A stretch of DNA of 64,000 bases. It comes from Hamiltosporidium tvaerminnensis. Taxonomy: Eukaryota > Microsporidia > Dubosqiidae. Below, piece after piece: positions 11,346 through 22,000 of the stretch. The stretch lies in assembly GCA_022605425.2 (NCBI GenBank), contig JAKIMF020000001.1:560501-624500 (forward strand), written 5' to 3'. Numbering within the stretch: the stretch's first letter is position 1; each line of letters opens with the position of its first letter. The notes under the pieces were generated by a model. That model worked only from the letters and a program-made list of their open reading frames with translations, was not told the DNA's origin and did not search any database. Both the position numbers and the translations under genes were made by a program.

Positions 11346-12768
11346 CTAACTTAGAGAAGTCAGCCGGTCAAGTCGAAGTACTCCTATGTGATAGTTGATT
11401 AACGATATCGCATGTTGATTGATTGCAGAAAATAAATTTTTTGCATTTAATCTAGTGTGAGAAAGTCTTTCAACTCTTGATATAAGTTTGCTCTGTACTT
11501 CTTCAAATGAGCTACGTGTTGGAATTCCTCTGCTATCTTCTATTATTCCTAAATATTTGTAAACACTAACACCTTCTAGAAGAGTAGCAGTGTCTTCACA
11601 ACACGTATCATTTGTGGCTGACTTCTCTTTGTTAATCTCTAAGCCAATCACCTCTAAAAATTCCTTTGCCTCGCCTGTCATAGCACTCAATGTCGAGCTG
11701 TCTTTAGCAAGGAGCTTTAGATCATTAATAAACAAGAGATGAATAGTAGAATAGGATTCTGCATCTGTTTGTACTGTCACTTTTGTGTATTTTTCATTAA
11801 GCTTTCGGCTTAATGGATCCATATACAACACAAATAACAATGGTGACAAACTATCTCTTTGCAGAATCCCTCTATCAATCTTCTTGTTCATGATTTTTTC
11901 AGGCCCTACTGATATATCAATTTTCCATTTTGATATAATTACCTTAATAAATTTCAGGATCCAATCAGGTAAATTAAGGTTTTCAATGCATTGAGTTAAA
12001 TAAGCATGATCTATTGAATCATAAGCCTTCTTAACATCAATCCATGCTGCCTTAAGATTATTTCCATACTCTTTATTTAAGGCAATATTCAGTAGAGCCT
12101 GCTCTTTCGCTCCCTGCACACCTCTTACCGTCCCTAATTGGTTCTCTGCAAGCAACCCTCGCCTTTCCACTTCAATTTGAACGACTTTTGTCACACACTT
12201 TGTCGTTAACTTATAGAGGTTGGACATACAAGTGATTGGCCTGTAGTCAGAACCTCTTCGTGGAATTCCTTTCGGTATCAAATACGTAAGCCTGCAGTAA
12301 AACCAATCAGCTTGAGTTGTTCCTTCTAAACATATAACTACCACAATATCATAAAGATATTTGTGTAGAGTTGTAAGTTTCTTAATGAAAAAATTGTAAA
12401 TACCATCAATTCCAGCAGCTTTCCAATTGGGAAGCCAATTAATGATATTTACAAATTCATCAAGTCAAGGAAACGTGGTCGGATGATTATCTGATACAAA
12501 TGGAATCAAATAATCATCGTACATGACTGTTTCATCATTTTTGTTCCACATTGTAGACCAAAAACCCACAATTTCATCACGGCTAACCACATGCTCGGAT
12601 TCTACACGCTCAGATAACCCACGATAAAATCGACCTCGGAAAAGCTCAAACATACGATTCTCTTTTAGGAATTGCTTACTACTTTCATGCATCGCAATTT
12701 TTTTCTCATAAACGTTCAAAGACTCATTCATCTTAACTAAAGCCTCAGAAAGATCAGTTACACTGCAA
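11346..12768 (-). pseudogene. LINE reverse transcriptase region
   Basis: The frame from VTDLSEALVKMNESLN (about 12765) runs to a single TGA (12467-12465) and then stays open to TAG at 11348-11346. Motif A is present (AAWIDVKKAYDSIDH, catalytic Asp kept). Motif B reads QRDSLSPLLF where the family has QGDSLSP, a Gly to Arg change. Motif C reads LLFINDLKLL where the catalytic pair should be Asp-Asp, so the first Asp is Asn. Coding then resumes one base back with LDKAERAVSVKNKIHLRPGC and YLPRTELGRGLHSVEL down to about 11180. The enzyme is predicted to be dead. Confidence 0.8.
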
Positions 12769-12885
12769 ATACATAATTAAATTTTTAATTTAAAATAAAT
12801 TATTTAATCGTTTAATTCAAATTATCAAGGCATTTTATTTCAAGAATTAATTAATTAATTAAAAATAAGTTCTTGTTATATCATA

Positions 12886-13610
12886 ATGTGGAGGGAAGAT
12901 AACCACATAAAAAACTTTCTGCTTGGCAATGAGTGGGTGAAACTGGTGTGAAGATCATTGTTTGGATTTTTGGTGGGAATACAACCACACTACATCTTCG
13001 GTTGTTCCATGAGAGTTGTTATGAGGAGAAGAGGTCTAAGAAATGGAGAAACTTTTTCTACAAATTTATTTGTAGTTTTTTATGTAACCAGATTGCAGAC
13101 TGCGGCTGAACTAGTAGGTAATTGCCATTTAAAAGCATGGAAACCTAGCCTTGATCACTCGGGTTAGAAGACTTAGCGCCTGGAAGATATAAAAATAAAA
13201 CCCATTAAAAGCCGGGAGAGCTAAGTAGCAGTTTATACCTGTTTGTATGACATTGCACTGTCTAGGTGAACCCCATGTAAATCTCTGGAATATATCTTAG
13301 CTAGAAGTTTATTGGGTTAGGAAAGTGTAGAGTAAGTGGGAATGCTGCATAGTCTTGGAGGAGCCCAGGGGGGGCTTCGGCCTTCGATCACACTCCATGC
13401 AACGGACATTAACGAACTCCGAGAAACAGCCTCGCCTATTAATTAGGTTTTACATACCTAGTAGATGAAAGGCTATGGGGCGTAGGTATCGCAGGGGGTA
13501 CTGATGGTGTGGTGGGGTAGTAGTTATTTATTTTAAACTTAGAACTACTTTAACCTGATGAAAACAAACATAATACTTGCTCCTGTTTCAAAAGATGTGC
13601 TACTTTTATA
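12886..13610 (+). repeat. Dispersed repeat family A, copy 1
   Basis: Best-preserved of five ~0.7-kb copies. It begins TGTGGAGGGAAGATAACCAC and carries fixed landmarks: a TTGGCAATGAGTG element near the start, GACTTAGCGCCTGGAAGA and AGCTAAGTAGCAG in the middle, TCTTAGCTAGAAGTTTATTG, then GATCACACTCCATGC and a closing TTAAACTTAGAACTAC. It is GC-richer than its flanks. This copy contains GGCTTCGGCC, a C(UUCG)G tetraloop hairpin, at about 13374, not conserved in the other copies. A 69-codon frame (12958-13167) is open here and in copy 4 but broken elsewhere. It carries no transposase or LINE protein, so it looks like a non-autonomous element or solo LTR. Confidence 0.65.
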
Positions 13611-13837
13611 ATAATTTACTAACTGTTAGTGTTTTTTTAAGAATACCTAAAAAAATATTATCAGGGCGTGTTAAAATAATGCAATCTGTTACATTTAAGG
13701 ATACGGAGAAAGCCTTTCACTTAAGAAAGCTCTATAAATTTCTTGGAATATTAGCAACTAGCTATAAAAAACTACACCAGCATGATAAAAATGGGCGCAA
13801 TAATGACATGATTCAATGTCAAAATTTATTTCATTGA
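13577..13837 (+). other. Short open frame, possible retroelement debris
   Basis: It has no ATG at its start (TTG). The stretch RVKIMQSVTFKDTEKAFHLR and the following KLYKFLGILATSYKKLHQHD faintly recall the region after the reverse transcriptase of Ty3/gypsy elements, where a leucine-rich fLG...Y segment occurs. The resemblance is weak and no other gypsy motif is present nearby. It lies directly behind repeat copy A1. Confidence 0.2.
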
Positions 13838-13839
13838 AT

Positions 13840-14640
13840 AAATATTTGTTCAAGACTTAAACCGGATTAAGAGTTACTCAGATCGCGAAAATTTTTTTAT
13901 TAGTATATGGAAATAAGACTATACACTAATAGTAAAAAACCTTATATATGCAAATACACACGAATATATTTTTTTTAGATAAAAAATATAGGATTACATC
14001 AACTGAGATAAATGCACTTTACAAAATTAAATTAATATAATATACTGGAAAAAACAAATAATTGTATTTTGTTCGATATGAATCATATATTATATTCCTT
14101 TTTTAAGGAAAAGCTTAAATATGATAATTCAAAATTTTATTGTACCTAAATACCAATAGCCGAGTGTTTAATAAGTCAATACTAATTCACTCAAACCAAT
14201 ATATTAAATAAATCGGCTAAAAAGTATTTTAAGAGATATTTAATCTACAAAGTTGCTTAGAGTACAAGATCAAATGCCTCATGAAGTAGGAAAATACATA
14301 AGTGGCTTTCATAAAGGTAGCTGATGGATACCAACAACAAATACGCGTTCATTAAAACGATGTTTATAAGCAAATAAATACCAAGAGTTTTGAACTTCAG
14401 AGTGTGGATAAAAATACCGAAATCAATACTTTTTACTATGTATATAAAAAAAATAACTTCATAGAATATTCAAATAAATGAGAAAAGAAGTTAAATAAAC
14501 AAGCCAAAAATATGGAAGAAATACAGCGAAGTAGCATTAATTTTTTCTATTTTATTGTGCGAAAGGAAAAAAATAGAAATTTATAGATTTATAAGCTGTT
14601 TTGGAAAATAAAAACATTATTAAATAAACATCAAATATCA
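13840..14640. other. AT-rich spacer
   Basis: No open frame, repeat family or RNA gene that I can support. Confidence 0.35.
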
Positions 14641-14645
14641 CGGAA

Positions 14646-15150
14646 TTATAACCGTTTTTCTATTGTAATCGTATAAATATTTTCTACCAAAGATACTTTG
14701 TTTCTTGCTGTTTCAACAAAAGTAAAGCAATAATTGGGTACTTTGGGATGGTAAACTCGATTATTGTTCGTTGAAATTATGTTTAGAATACCAAATTCGT
14801 AAGTACTAAATTTTATCGTAGAAATGAACTTATAAATATATTTTACGACGCTTAAAATATCTAACTTTTGCATAATATGTAGCTTAACTTTATGTGATGG
14901 TGTTTGACTCATAACTTCATTTATTATTACTCGAAAAGTAAATCATATTTTCTTGTTTGTTCGTGGTTTGAACAATAAATTTGTAAAATTTTGCTTCTAA
15001 AAAGAATGAAAGTGATAATTTATAAACATTTGGCATACTTATAACATTACTTATGTTTGTATACATAGATTGAAATTTGGTCTTGATTTTAATGCCATTT
15101 TTTGAACATAAGAATAAATGCAAATCAAATCCGTTAATTTATTGATGGAA
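14646..15150 (-). pseudogene. Possible relic of the 430-residue family
   Basis: Two adjacent short frames (15123-14917 and 14912-14646). Just upstream of the first ATG the frame reads NGFDLHLFLCSKNGIK, comparable to SKYDLHLISIDNINK in the 430-residue protein and LLYDLHVMIIDEKNR in the second paralogue. The downstream YIYKFIS...YCFTFVET texture is similar in composition only. It may be a third, heavily decayed copy lying just downstream, on the same strand, of the second one. The similarity is short, so the call is tentative. Confidence 0.25.
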
Positions 15151-15379
15151 ACATATTGGCTAACACTGCAGAAAATTTTACAAGAAAGTATTTAGTTTGA
15201 AAATAAACAGCAGAATAGAGAAAAAATTAAAAAATTGTATGGTAAATATAAAATCACAGATTAAATAAGTTAATAAATAAATTAAAATACAAACATGCAA
15301 TAAAAGTTAAAATCAAATTATCTAAAAAGATTTAAAATAAATTTATTTTTTTAATAAATCACGAAGTATTTATTTATTC

Positions 15380-16667
15380 TTATTTACTATTGGTTATAGT
15401 CTTGATTATTTCTTTAAATTCCGAAGGAGATGTTGCCGTCAAATTTAGTAGAACCTTTTTTACATCGTAAAAGTCTCTTGTCAAATCACATATATTAATT
15501 ATTTTAAACATTAATATATCAGGATCAAAATTTATTTGCTTCTTTATTATGATTCTCAAATCATATTTTATTTTATTATTTAAGGTGAGGTTTGAAAATT
15601 GAAGTGACCTTTTGATTTCTAATGTATATAAGAATAAATCAAGTGAATAAAGCTTGAATTATCTTATCGTCTATTTTACATCTTCTGGTTATGAAAATAC
15701 AATAAAAAACGAATTCTTTGACTTTTTGCAGTCCAGTTGATATTTTATGATTTTTTATTATAATATATTTATTGATTCGGAACTTTACAGATTCATTTTT
15801 TAGATAATTTAACTTATTCAATATATTTTTTGAGGATACGTTTGATTTTGAATTCTCATTTAGATCTCGTTTGAATACAGAATATAGATCAGAATATAGG
15901 AAAGAAATGCTTTGAATCTTTTGTTTTGCTCTTTCAATGAGTTCTAGTATAAATTCATATTCTAAAGCACAAATAACATATTGTTGTATATTCTCTATAA
16001 TTGAGTCTTCAAGACAAGCAATCCTATTTTTAATAATGTTTGTAAATCTCTTTTCTATCATAATTACTAATTTTAAAGAAAAATAAGATTCATGCTTTCT
16101 CAATATTTCGATCAATGTATTTTTTTCATAATATTCTGATTGTTTTGGCTGGATGATAAATACTCTATCATATTTTGTCGAAATTCTATTTAAAAATTTG
16201 AAACATTTCTCAAAAAAGAAAATAAATCGTAGAATAAATAAATAAGTTGTTCTAGGATTTAAAAGAAGTAAATTTTCTTTAAATGCTGTAGAAATTTTCT
16301 CATTGGATATAAAATTTATCAATAAATGTGTTTCATTTTTATGTAGTGAAAAAACAAGAAAATTGCTTACGAATGGATTCAAACCATAAGATACAATAAC
16401 GAAGTTAAAATCTAGGGAATTCTTAGGAATGCATTTTAAAATTTCAGAACATGTTTGTTCTGTTCTATTTTTCTCATCAATAATCATTACATGCAAATCA
16501 TATAATAAACTTTCTAAAAGTTGGTTTTTGACTGATTCAACATATAGATCTAAAAAACGACAAATCTCTATTCTTAAATTATCAATATAATCTTTGTTAT
16601 TCCCCTTTAGAGCAACATAACGATTTGTCAGAAAAATAAATTGAATTATCTGATTCATGAGCATCAT
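15380..16667 (-). CDS. Hypothetical protein, second member of the 430-residue family, frameshifted near its 3' end
   Basis: Start at ATG 16667-16665 (MMLMNQIIQF); the conserved start may be the third Met. Homologous to 8372-9664 over its whole length. The first frame stops at TGA 15641-15639 after DDKIIQALFT. The remaining ~86 codons continue in the +1 frame as DLFLYTLEIKRS...LNLTATSPSEFKEIIKTITN and end at TAA 15382-15380. The paralogue aligns without a gap across this point (DKIIQALFT-DLFLYT vs YKITQTCFFNLFLYT), so the shift lies at the stop or within about six codons of it. Function is unknown. The gene is either recently damaged, mis-sequenced or recoded. Confidence 0.6.
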
Positions 16668-16679
16668 TATGATATTAAG

Positions 16680-19600
16680 GATAATTTTTTTTTATAGTTA
16701 TAATCAATTAATGAAATATAAAAATATATTTAGAGGATTTTTTAAGAATATAACTGATAAGTCTTCTAATATTTAGAATTTTCTTTTTTTAATTCTCAGA
16801 TTGATAACAACTATTTTTAAAAATTTAATCTTAATTAAAAATCTAAACTTTTTTTCTTCATAGATTTTCAAATTAATTCCATTATCATTTAAACCATCTC
16901 TTTTCTTAATTAGAACTTACAATATAACTCTTTACTTTTATATAAACTTTAATTGTTTATATTTAAAATTTTTGATATTATTAAAAATAATCACTTAAAT
17001 TAAATTTTCTCTTTGTGATAAATTAAATTTTACTAAATTATTAATATAGATAGCGAATTGGTTTTGATATTCGTATCTATTCGAAAAATTATTAGTTTCT
17101 GTCCATATATTTTAAAGAAAGAACATAACTATCTAAAATATTTTGCCTTTAACACAAATAAACGTTCTATTCAGTTAAAAACGCTTAAAATTAGAATCGA
17201 GGGTTTCAAATAAGAAATTTGAACTATTCAACCTTTTAAAATAAAAAGATGATTGTAATATCAAGTTCTAAATATTGATAAAATGATGATATTGTATTAA
17301 ATAAGCAAGATATTTAATTGAACTTAAATGTTTAAATGATTTATATAACAACTAATTTACACATATAACGTTTTTTGTATCATATTTGTTCGAATTATTT
17401 AAGAAGTAAGATACCTTAGAAATAAAAAACAAATATACTATATAGAATATCAATTACTATCATTAAAAATATTACCAGAATCACAAAATTATATGTATAT
17501 TTATATTTTAACTTAAAGAAATATAGTAGCATTCTTGATTATATCTCATTTATAATTCGAGTGCTATATATCCTTATAAAGCACTAATTGATTCGTGCCT
17601 TCTTCTTGTCATCTTGTAAATAGTTCTTTTATTTAATTGCTTTACTTAAATGCGAAATATTTTTTTAGTTTGAATTGAAACATTATTTTCGATTAACTTA
17701 TCTAGTTTCCTGTATATTTTAATTAATCCGAGTTTCATTTATTAAACACTTAATTTTACTTTTAACATTGTGATATAACAAAGGCTTTTTTATTGTTCAT
17801 AAATTTTATTTCGTTTCTAAATCTTATGTTAATTTAGTATAATATAGTTTAGATTTAGTTGATTTGTAGATAAAATAAGCTATTTAAATTATAGAAGAAA
17901 CATTAAATATTGATTATATGCAGATATTGATTATAGATGAGAACCAAATATGCATTAAATACACTGGTTTGAATTCAATTCAATTAAGCTAATTCAGAGT
18001 AATTCGGTCCTTGTCTTCAAAAAAAACAGAGATTAGGTCTCGAAAAAGCCAGATTACAATTTCTGTAACGTAAAGATATATTAAAGCCTGTAATATAGTT
18101 TGAAAATCTAATAGTATAGGGTTATTTTATCTTTATGGAAGCAATATATTAATAGAAGTCTTAGTTTTAATTTTACATTGCCTTTTTACTCATAATTTCA
18201 TTTTGGCATAGTAAATATAAAAAAATTTTAATAAGAGACTTATTACTTGATAAAAACCCAAAAATAAAAAAATTTCTTGTTTTGTTTATTTAATTTATAT
18301 ACTATGTTCCAGAATTATTTCATAAAAATAGCACAAAATCAATTTCTATTTTTTTTCACAATATTACCTTTATATTCTTTTCTTTAAATACACATCTGCT
18401 ATAATATATCAAAATCAAGAATATCAGCTTACAAGTTTAATATTTAATCCTTTAGACTCCATAATGAAGCTGTGTAGTTTTAGCTACTTACTAAGCTACA
18501 TATCAATTTAAATGTACCTTATCGTAATACTTGTTCGATAAAGGGAAATCATGATTCTTAATTGTAATTGGAAATTATTTAAAACTTTGGATTTTTTGAA
18601 CTATTCTTTTGCTAAATAATGAAGTTTAAGTAAATATTGGTTTTCTTTGAAAAAGCGGTTTTTTCTGAAGATAATTTTTTGTCTGCTTCAAAAATATACA
18701 AATCTACAAAATATAATTTAGGTCGCAACTAGCAGGGGATAGTAACCATTTGTGTTAGATACAGCCTAAGAGGTTTCATCTTTTATCAAAAAGATGAGGT
18801 AAAATATGGTAGAAAGATTAGGACCATGTCTTTTCTAAATTTAAAAAATCGATTCATTAAAACTGAAGTAATTGTGTATTTTTTTGATACAAAGAAAACG
18901 TATTTTTAGTGCATCAAATATTTTTTGCACAACTTCTTGAAAAAGACTTTTCAAGAGAGGAAAACTGTATTATACCTATTATTTTGGATAAAAATTTCGA
19001 TATTAGTTTGCCATCTATATCATTATAGAGTACTTATAGACAGAATATTTCTCTATAAGTGTAATGATTTCTCAATGGCATTACAATTCGTTACTGTTTT
19101 ATAATCAAATTTCTAAGCTTCTCTCCTATAAGAATAATTTGTTTTTGTGCCATTAAGACAGGATTATAACAAAGATTTTGAATGGCGAGAATTCTTAGAT
19201 GAACAAAAAATCATTTGTATTTTGATTCTGTTCATGTACTTATAACTTTTTTCCAGGGTTACTAGCTTTATACTATAAATCCGTACATAACAAAATAAAC
19301 TATAAAACAAATTATCATCTTTCATCTGGTATATTATATTTTATTTGATGCTTTCAGTTGCCAGAATAAAATATTGATTTCGAATTATATAAGCTACAGA
19401 TCTATATGGAATGTTTATGTTTTAAATACATCATATTAAATGAGCCCAATACGTTGTATTGTGGTCTTTATTATTGATGCATTATATTCTTAAGAACAAG
19501 TCGGGAAACATAAATATAAATTATTATTTTACTATCCATATATTTAAACAAACTTAGAATTATTTGATACAAGAAATTATGTCTTTGCAATATTTCTTGG

Positions 19601-21990
19601 AAATTTTAACTGAATTAATAGTAGATTGATTTTAATATGTCGAAAAAACATAAATCAAAAAAAGTCATGACTTTTTTAAATAATAAACTATTTTTCGGCT
19701 TGTTACTTGCTATAAGAATCAAAAAACAATTTTCAAGAGTATTTAACCTTGGCATTTCATTTTCAGATTTTGGTCATTTTTTTGACAGAATAAATTTTTA
19801 GCCCACATCGACCCTGTAATCACAAAAAAATTAAATTGTTCTTTTACTGCCTCAGAATTTATACCGTCTTTTGTTGGTGGGTTCATTTATTGCCAGTTTA
19901 TTCTTTTATATTAAGTTTCATTTTTATTTTTTATAATGTGATTCTCATTGAAGCCAGATCTTCCAAAATTTAAAGTTCTCTTTTTTGTATATTTTTAGCT
20001 TAATAGATTCACACCTCAATTCACAGTTTTAAATTGAATTATAATTTATATGTGTTTTCAGTTTCTTCTATGCTTTTCAATTATACTATTTACTAACCTT
20101 CATATATATTTAGTCTTGACTAAACTTCTCTTTTTGATCAAAAGAAATACCTGATTGTCTTTTTGTGTATTATTAACTTCATAGATACATTTGCTCATGT
20201 GAGCATCTAAGGTCATTAAGGATAGCTTTAAGATGTTTTATAATATGTTTCATTGCATTTCACAAAGAATTGCATATTACTATACTACTATTATGATTTT
20301 TAAATTAATCAAAAAGTCTTTTGTAAGGGTTTTCTCGGCTCTAATCATTTAAAGTGGGTCTCATGGTGGAATTGTGATTACGATGTGTGTGATAAAATGA
20401 AATTATTCACAGGAATAAAAACATTTCTGGCTACAATTTCGACTTTTAGCATCAGCTTATAATATGATTTCCAGTTTAAATTAGCCTATACACTTCCAAA
20501 AATTTCTCAAAAAAAGTGATCCAATGTTCGTCTAAAAAATTCATTGTATTTTTCAAGTGGAAGAAATGTATATTACGTGCATACCATTTTTTTTCTGTTA
20601 TAATTTCGTGTTAAAAGCCTCATTAAAATAATTGCTACGTATCAATAACAATAGAACAAGTATTTTAAACAAACATTTTGTTCTTAAGAATTTTCCAAAA
20701 TATCTCCTGTAAAATTCAACTGAATTCTTAAAGAAACTATTTTCTATGAAAGTAGTTTGCTAAAGTATTACTTTGATATATGCCCGAAGGACGGATATCG
20801 TTTTCAGTGTAAAAAAACACAGACCTGCATAGCTTTCATAATGCGTAAATTTAAAAGGAAATTTGAAAATAATTGCTTCGCTTCTCAAATGATTAAATTG
20901 TTATTTCCTTTATACCGAGCACTGCTATGGCTTAGCACATTGTATAAAAAACCTTTAAATATCAATATAAACACCTCGAAACACAATTTTGTTTTTATGC
21001 TCGAAAACCGAAATAAAAAGCTATTTTAAAGGTTCTAATCTTTATTTTAAGAAATAATTTTTGCTTATTTTCAATAATAACCAGAATTATATAATTTTTT
21101 TTGTTTACTTAAACGTAAACTACATATTTAAAATAAAGTTTTTTTATTGTTTACTTAAAAATATTATTTGCCAAAAATATAATCCTAATTCTTATTAAAT
21201 ATTTTTTTTTGAACGAAACCTCTTTGATTGTTTCTACTCCTCCGTTCTTCTGTACAGCGAAAAATGGTTTTTTCATCAAATCTGTCGCGTGCTTTTATAA
21301 AAAAATACTGAAGAAGCTGTATTAAGAAATTTAATCTATTTCCTTTCATTAAGAGATATTTCAGTCTTATGTATACATTTTATATCATCACTTAATAGTA
21401 ATATTTAATAGGCTATGTATATTTTAAATATAAAAGATATATCAGTAGTGATTTTACTTCTCTTTATCATAAATATAAAATCTTTATAACAAAATTTCCA
21501 ATCTTATTCTCATAAAATTTTGTTTTTTGTTAAAATATCTTTATAAAACCAAGCGTTTCGATTAAATTCATTTTTCTAACGAACGATTTCGAAGAAAAAT
21601 AATAGGATCGATAATATTATAAAAAAACATTGATGGAAATAAAAATCTAGCAAGTATCTAGAATAAAATTCATTGTAAAAAAAATTATGATGAAACGAAT
21701 AATATAAAAATAATAATCGATGAAGTAGAATATCAATATTGAGAAAATTTTGTACTATAATTTCAATGTTAAAGTATAAATAAACATTATAATATAATGT
21801 GAGGGAGATTCTAAAAATATAAAATATTTGTAATATAGCACTAGATAATTTATATATTATAACGTTATAAGATCGTTTTTTAGACTGGTTTTCTTTTTAA
21901 TAATAATAAATTAAAAATTAATCAGAAAAATATTTTTCTGATCAAAAAATTAGATAAAACACTCAAAGAATATATTTAATTAAAAAAAGT
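16680..21990. other. Long gene-poor AT-rich region
   Basis: About 5.3 kb with no convincing gene on either strand. The longest frame, 20757-21029 (90 codons, TTG start, KDGYRFQCKKTQTC), faintly recalls the cysteine-containing N terminus of ISXO2-like transposases, but no DDE domain can be found next to it. Slightly GC-richer scraps near 18720-18800 and 20330-20400 may be old insertion debris. No tRNA or rRNA was recognised. Confidence 0.4.
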
Positions 21991-22000
21991 TAACACCCAC

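Larger units (their letters stand above)
9975..12770 (-). mobile_element. R4/Dong-like LINE, best-preserved copy, inactivated
   Basis: Single-ORF non-LTR retrotransposon with a central reverse transcriptase, a C-terminal CCHC-type finger and a restriction-like endonuclease, the arrangement of the R2/R4 group. DYRPITCMSNLYKL and WIDVKKAYDSIDH match the Dong/R4 reverse transcriptase best in my reading. The 5' end (about 12770) is truncated inside the coding region. The 3' end is an AATAAAATT run. Lesions include an in-frame TGA at 12467-12465, a -1 shift after about 11350, further stops at about 11175 and 10995, and a stop at 10102-10100 before the acidic tail, which continues in another frame. 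Catalytic positions are also changed, so the copy cannot transpose alone. Confidence 0.85.

Noticed and set aside
12958-13167. 69-codon frame in repeat A1, open also in A4 (42999-43208, minus)
   Set aside because: The start is TTG in A1, the frame is broken in the other three copies, and the two versions differ mostly by amino-acid-changing substitutions, so there is no sign of coding constraint.
13374-13383. C(UUCG)G tetraloop hairpin in family A as a conserved RNA element
   Set aside because: Present only in copy 1; the equivalent position in the other copies has no such hairpin.
13548-13570. Hammerhead ribozyme core (CTGATGA...GAAA) at the end of family A
   Set aside because: The string is not conserved in the other copies, and the required stems are not visible.
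20757-21029. ISXO2-like transposase N terminus
   Set aside because: Only a CxxxxxxC-like phrase and a basic stretch match; there is no catalytic domain on either side and the start is TTG.
16680-21990. tRNA or rRNA genes in the large gene-poor region
   Set aside because: No GC-richer cloverleaf-compatible block or conserved rRNA phrase could be found by eye; a covariance-model scan would be needed to exclude them.
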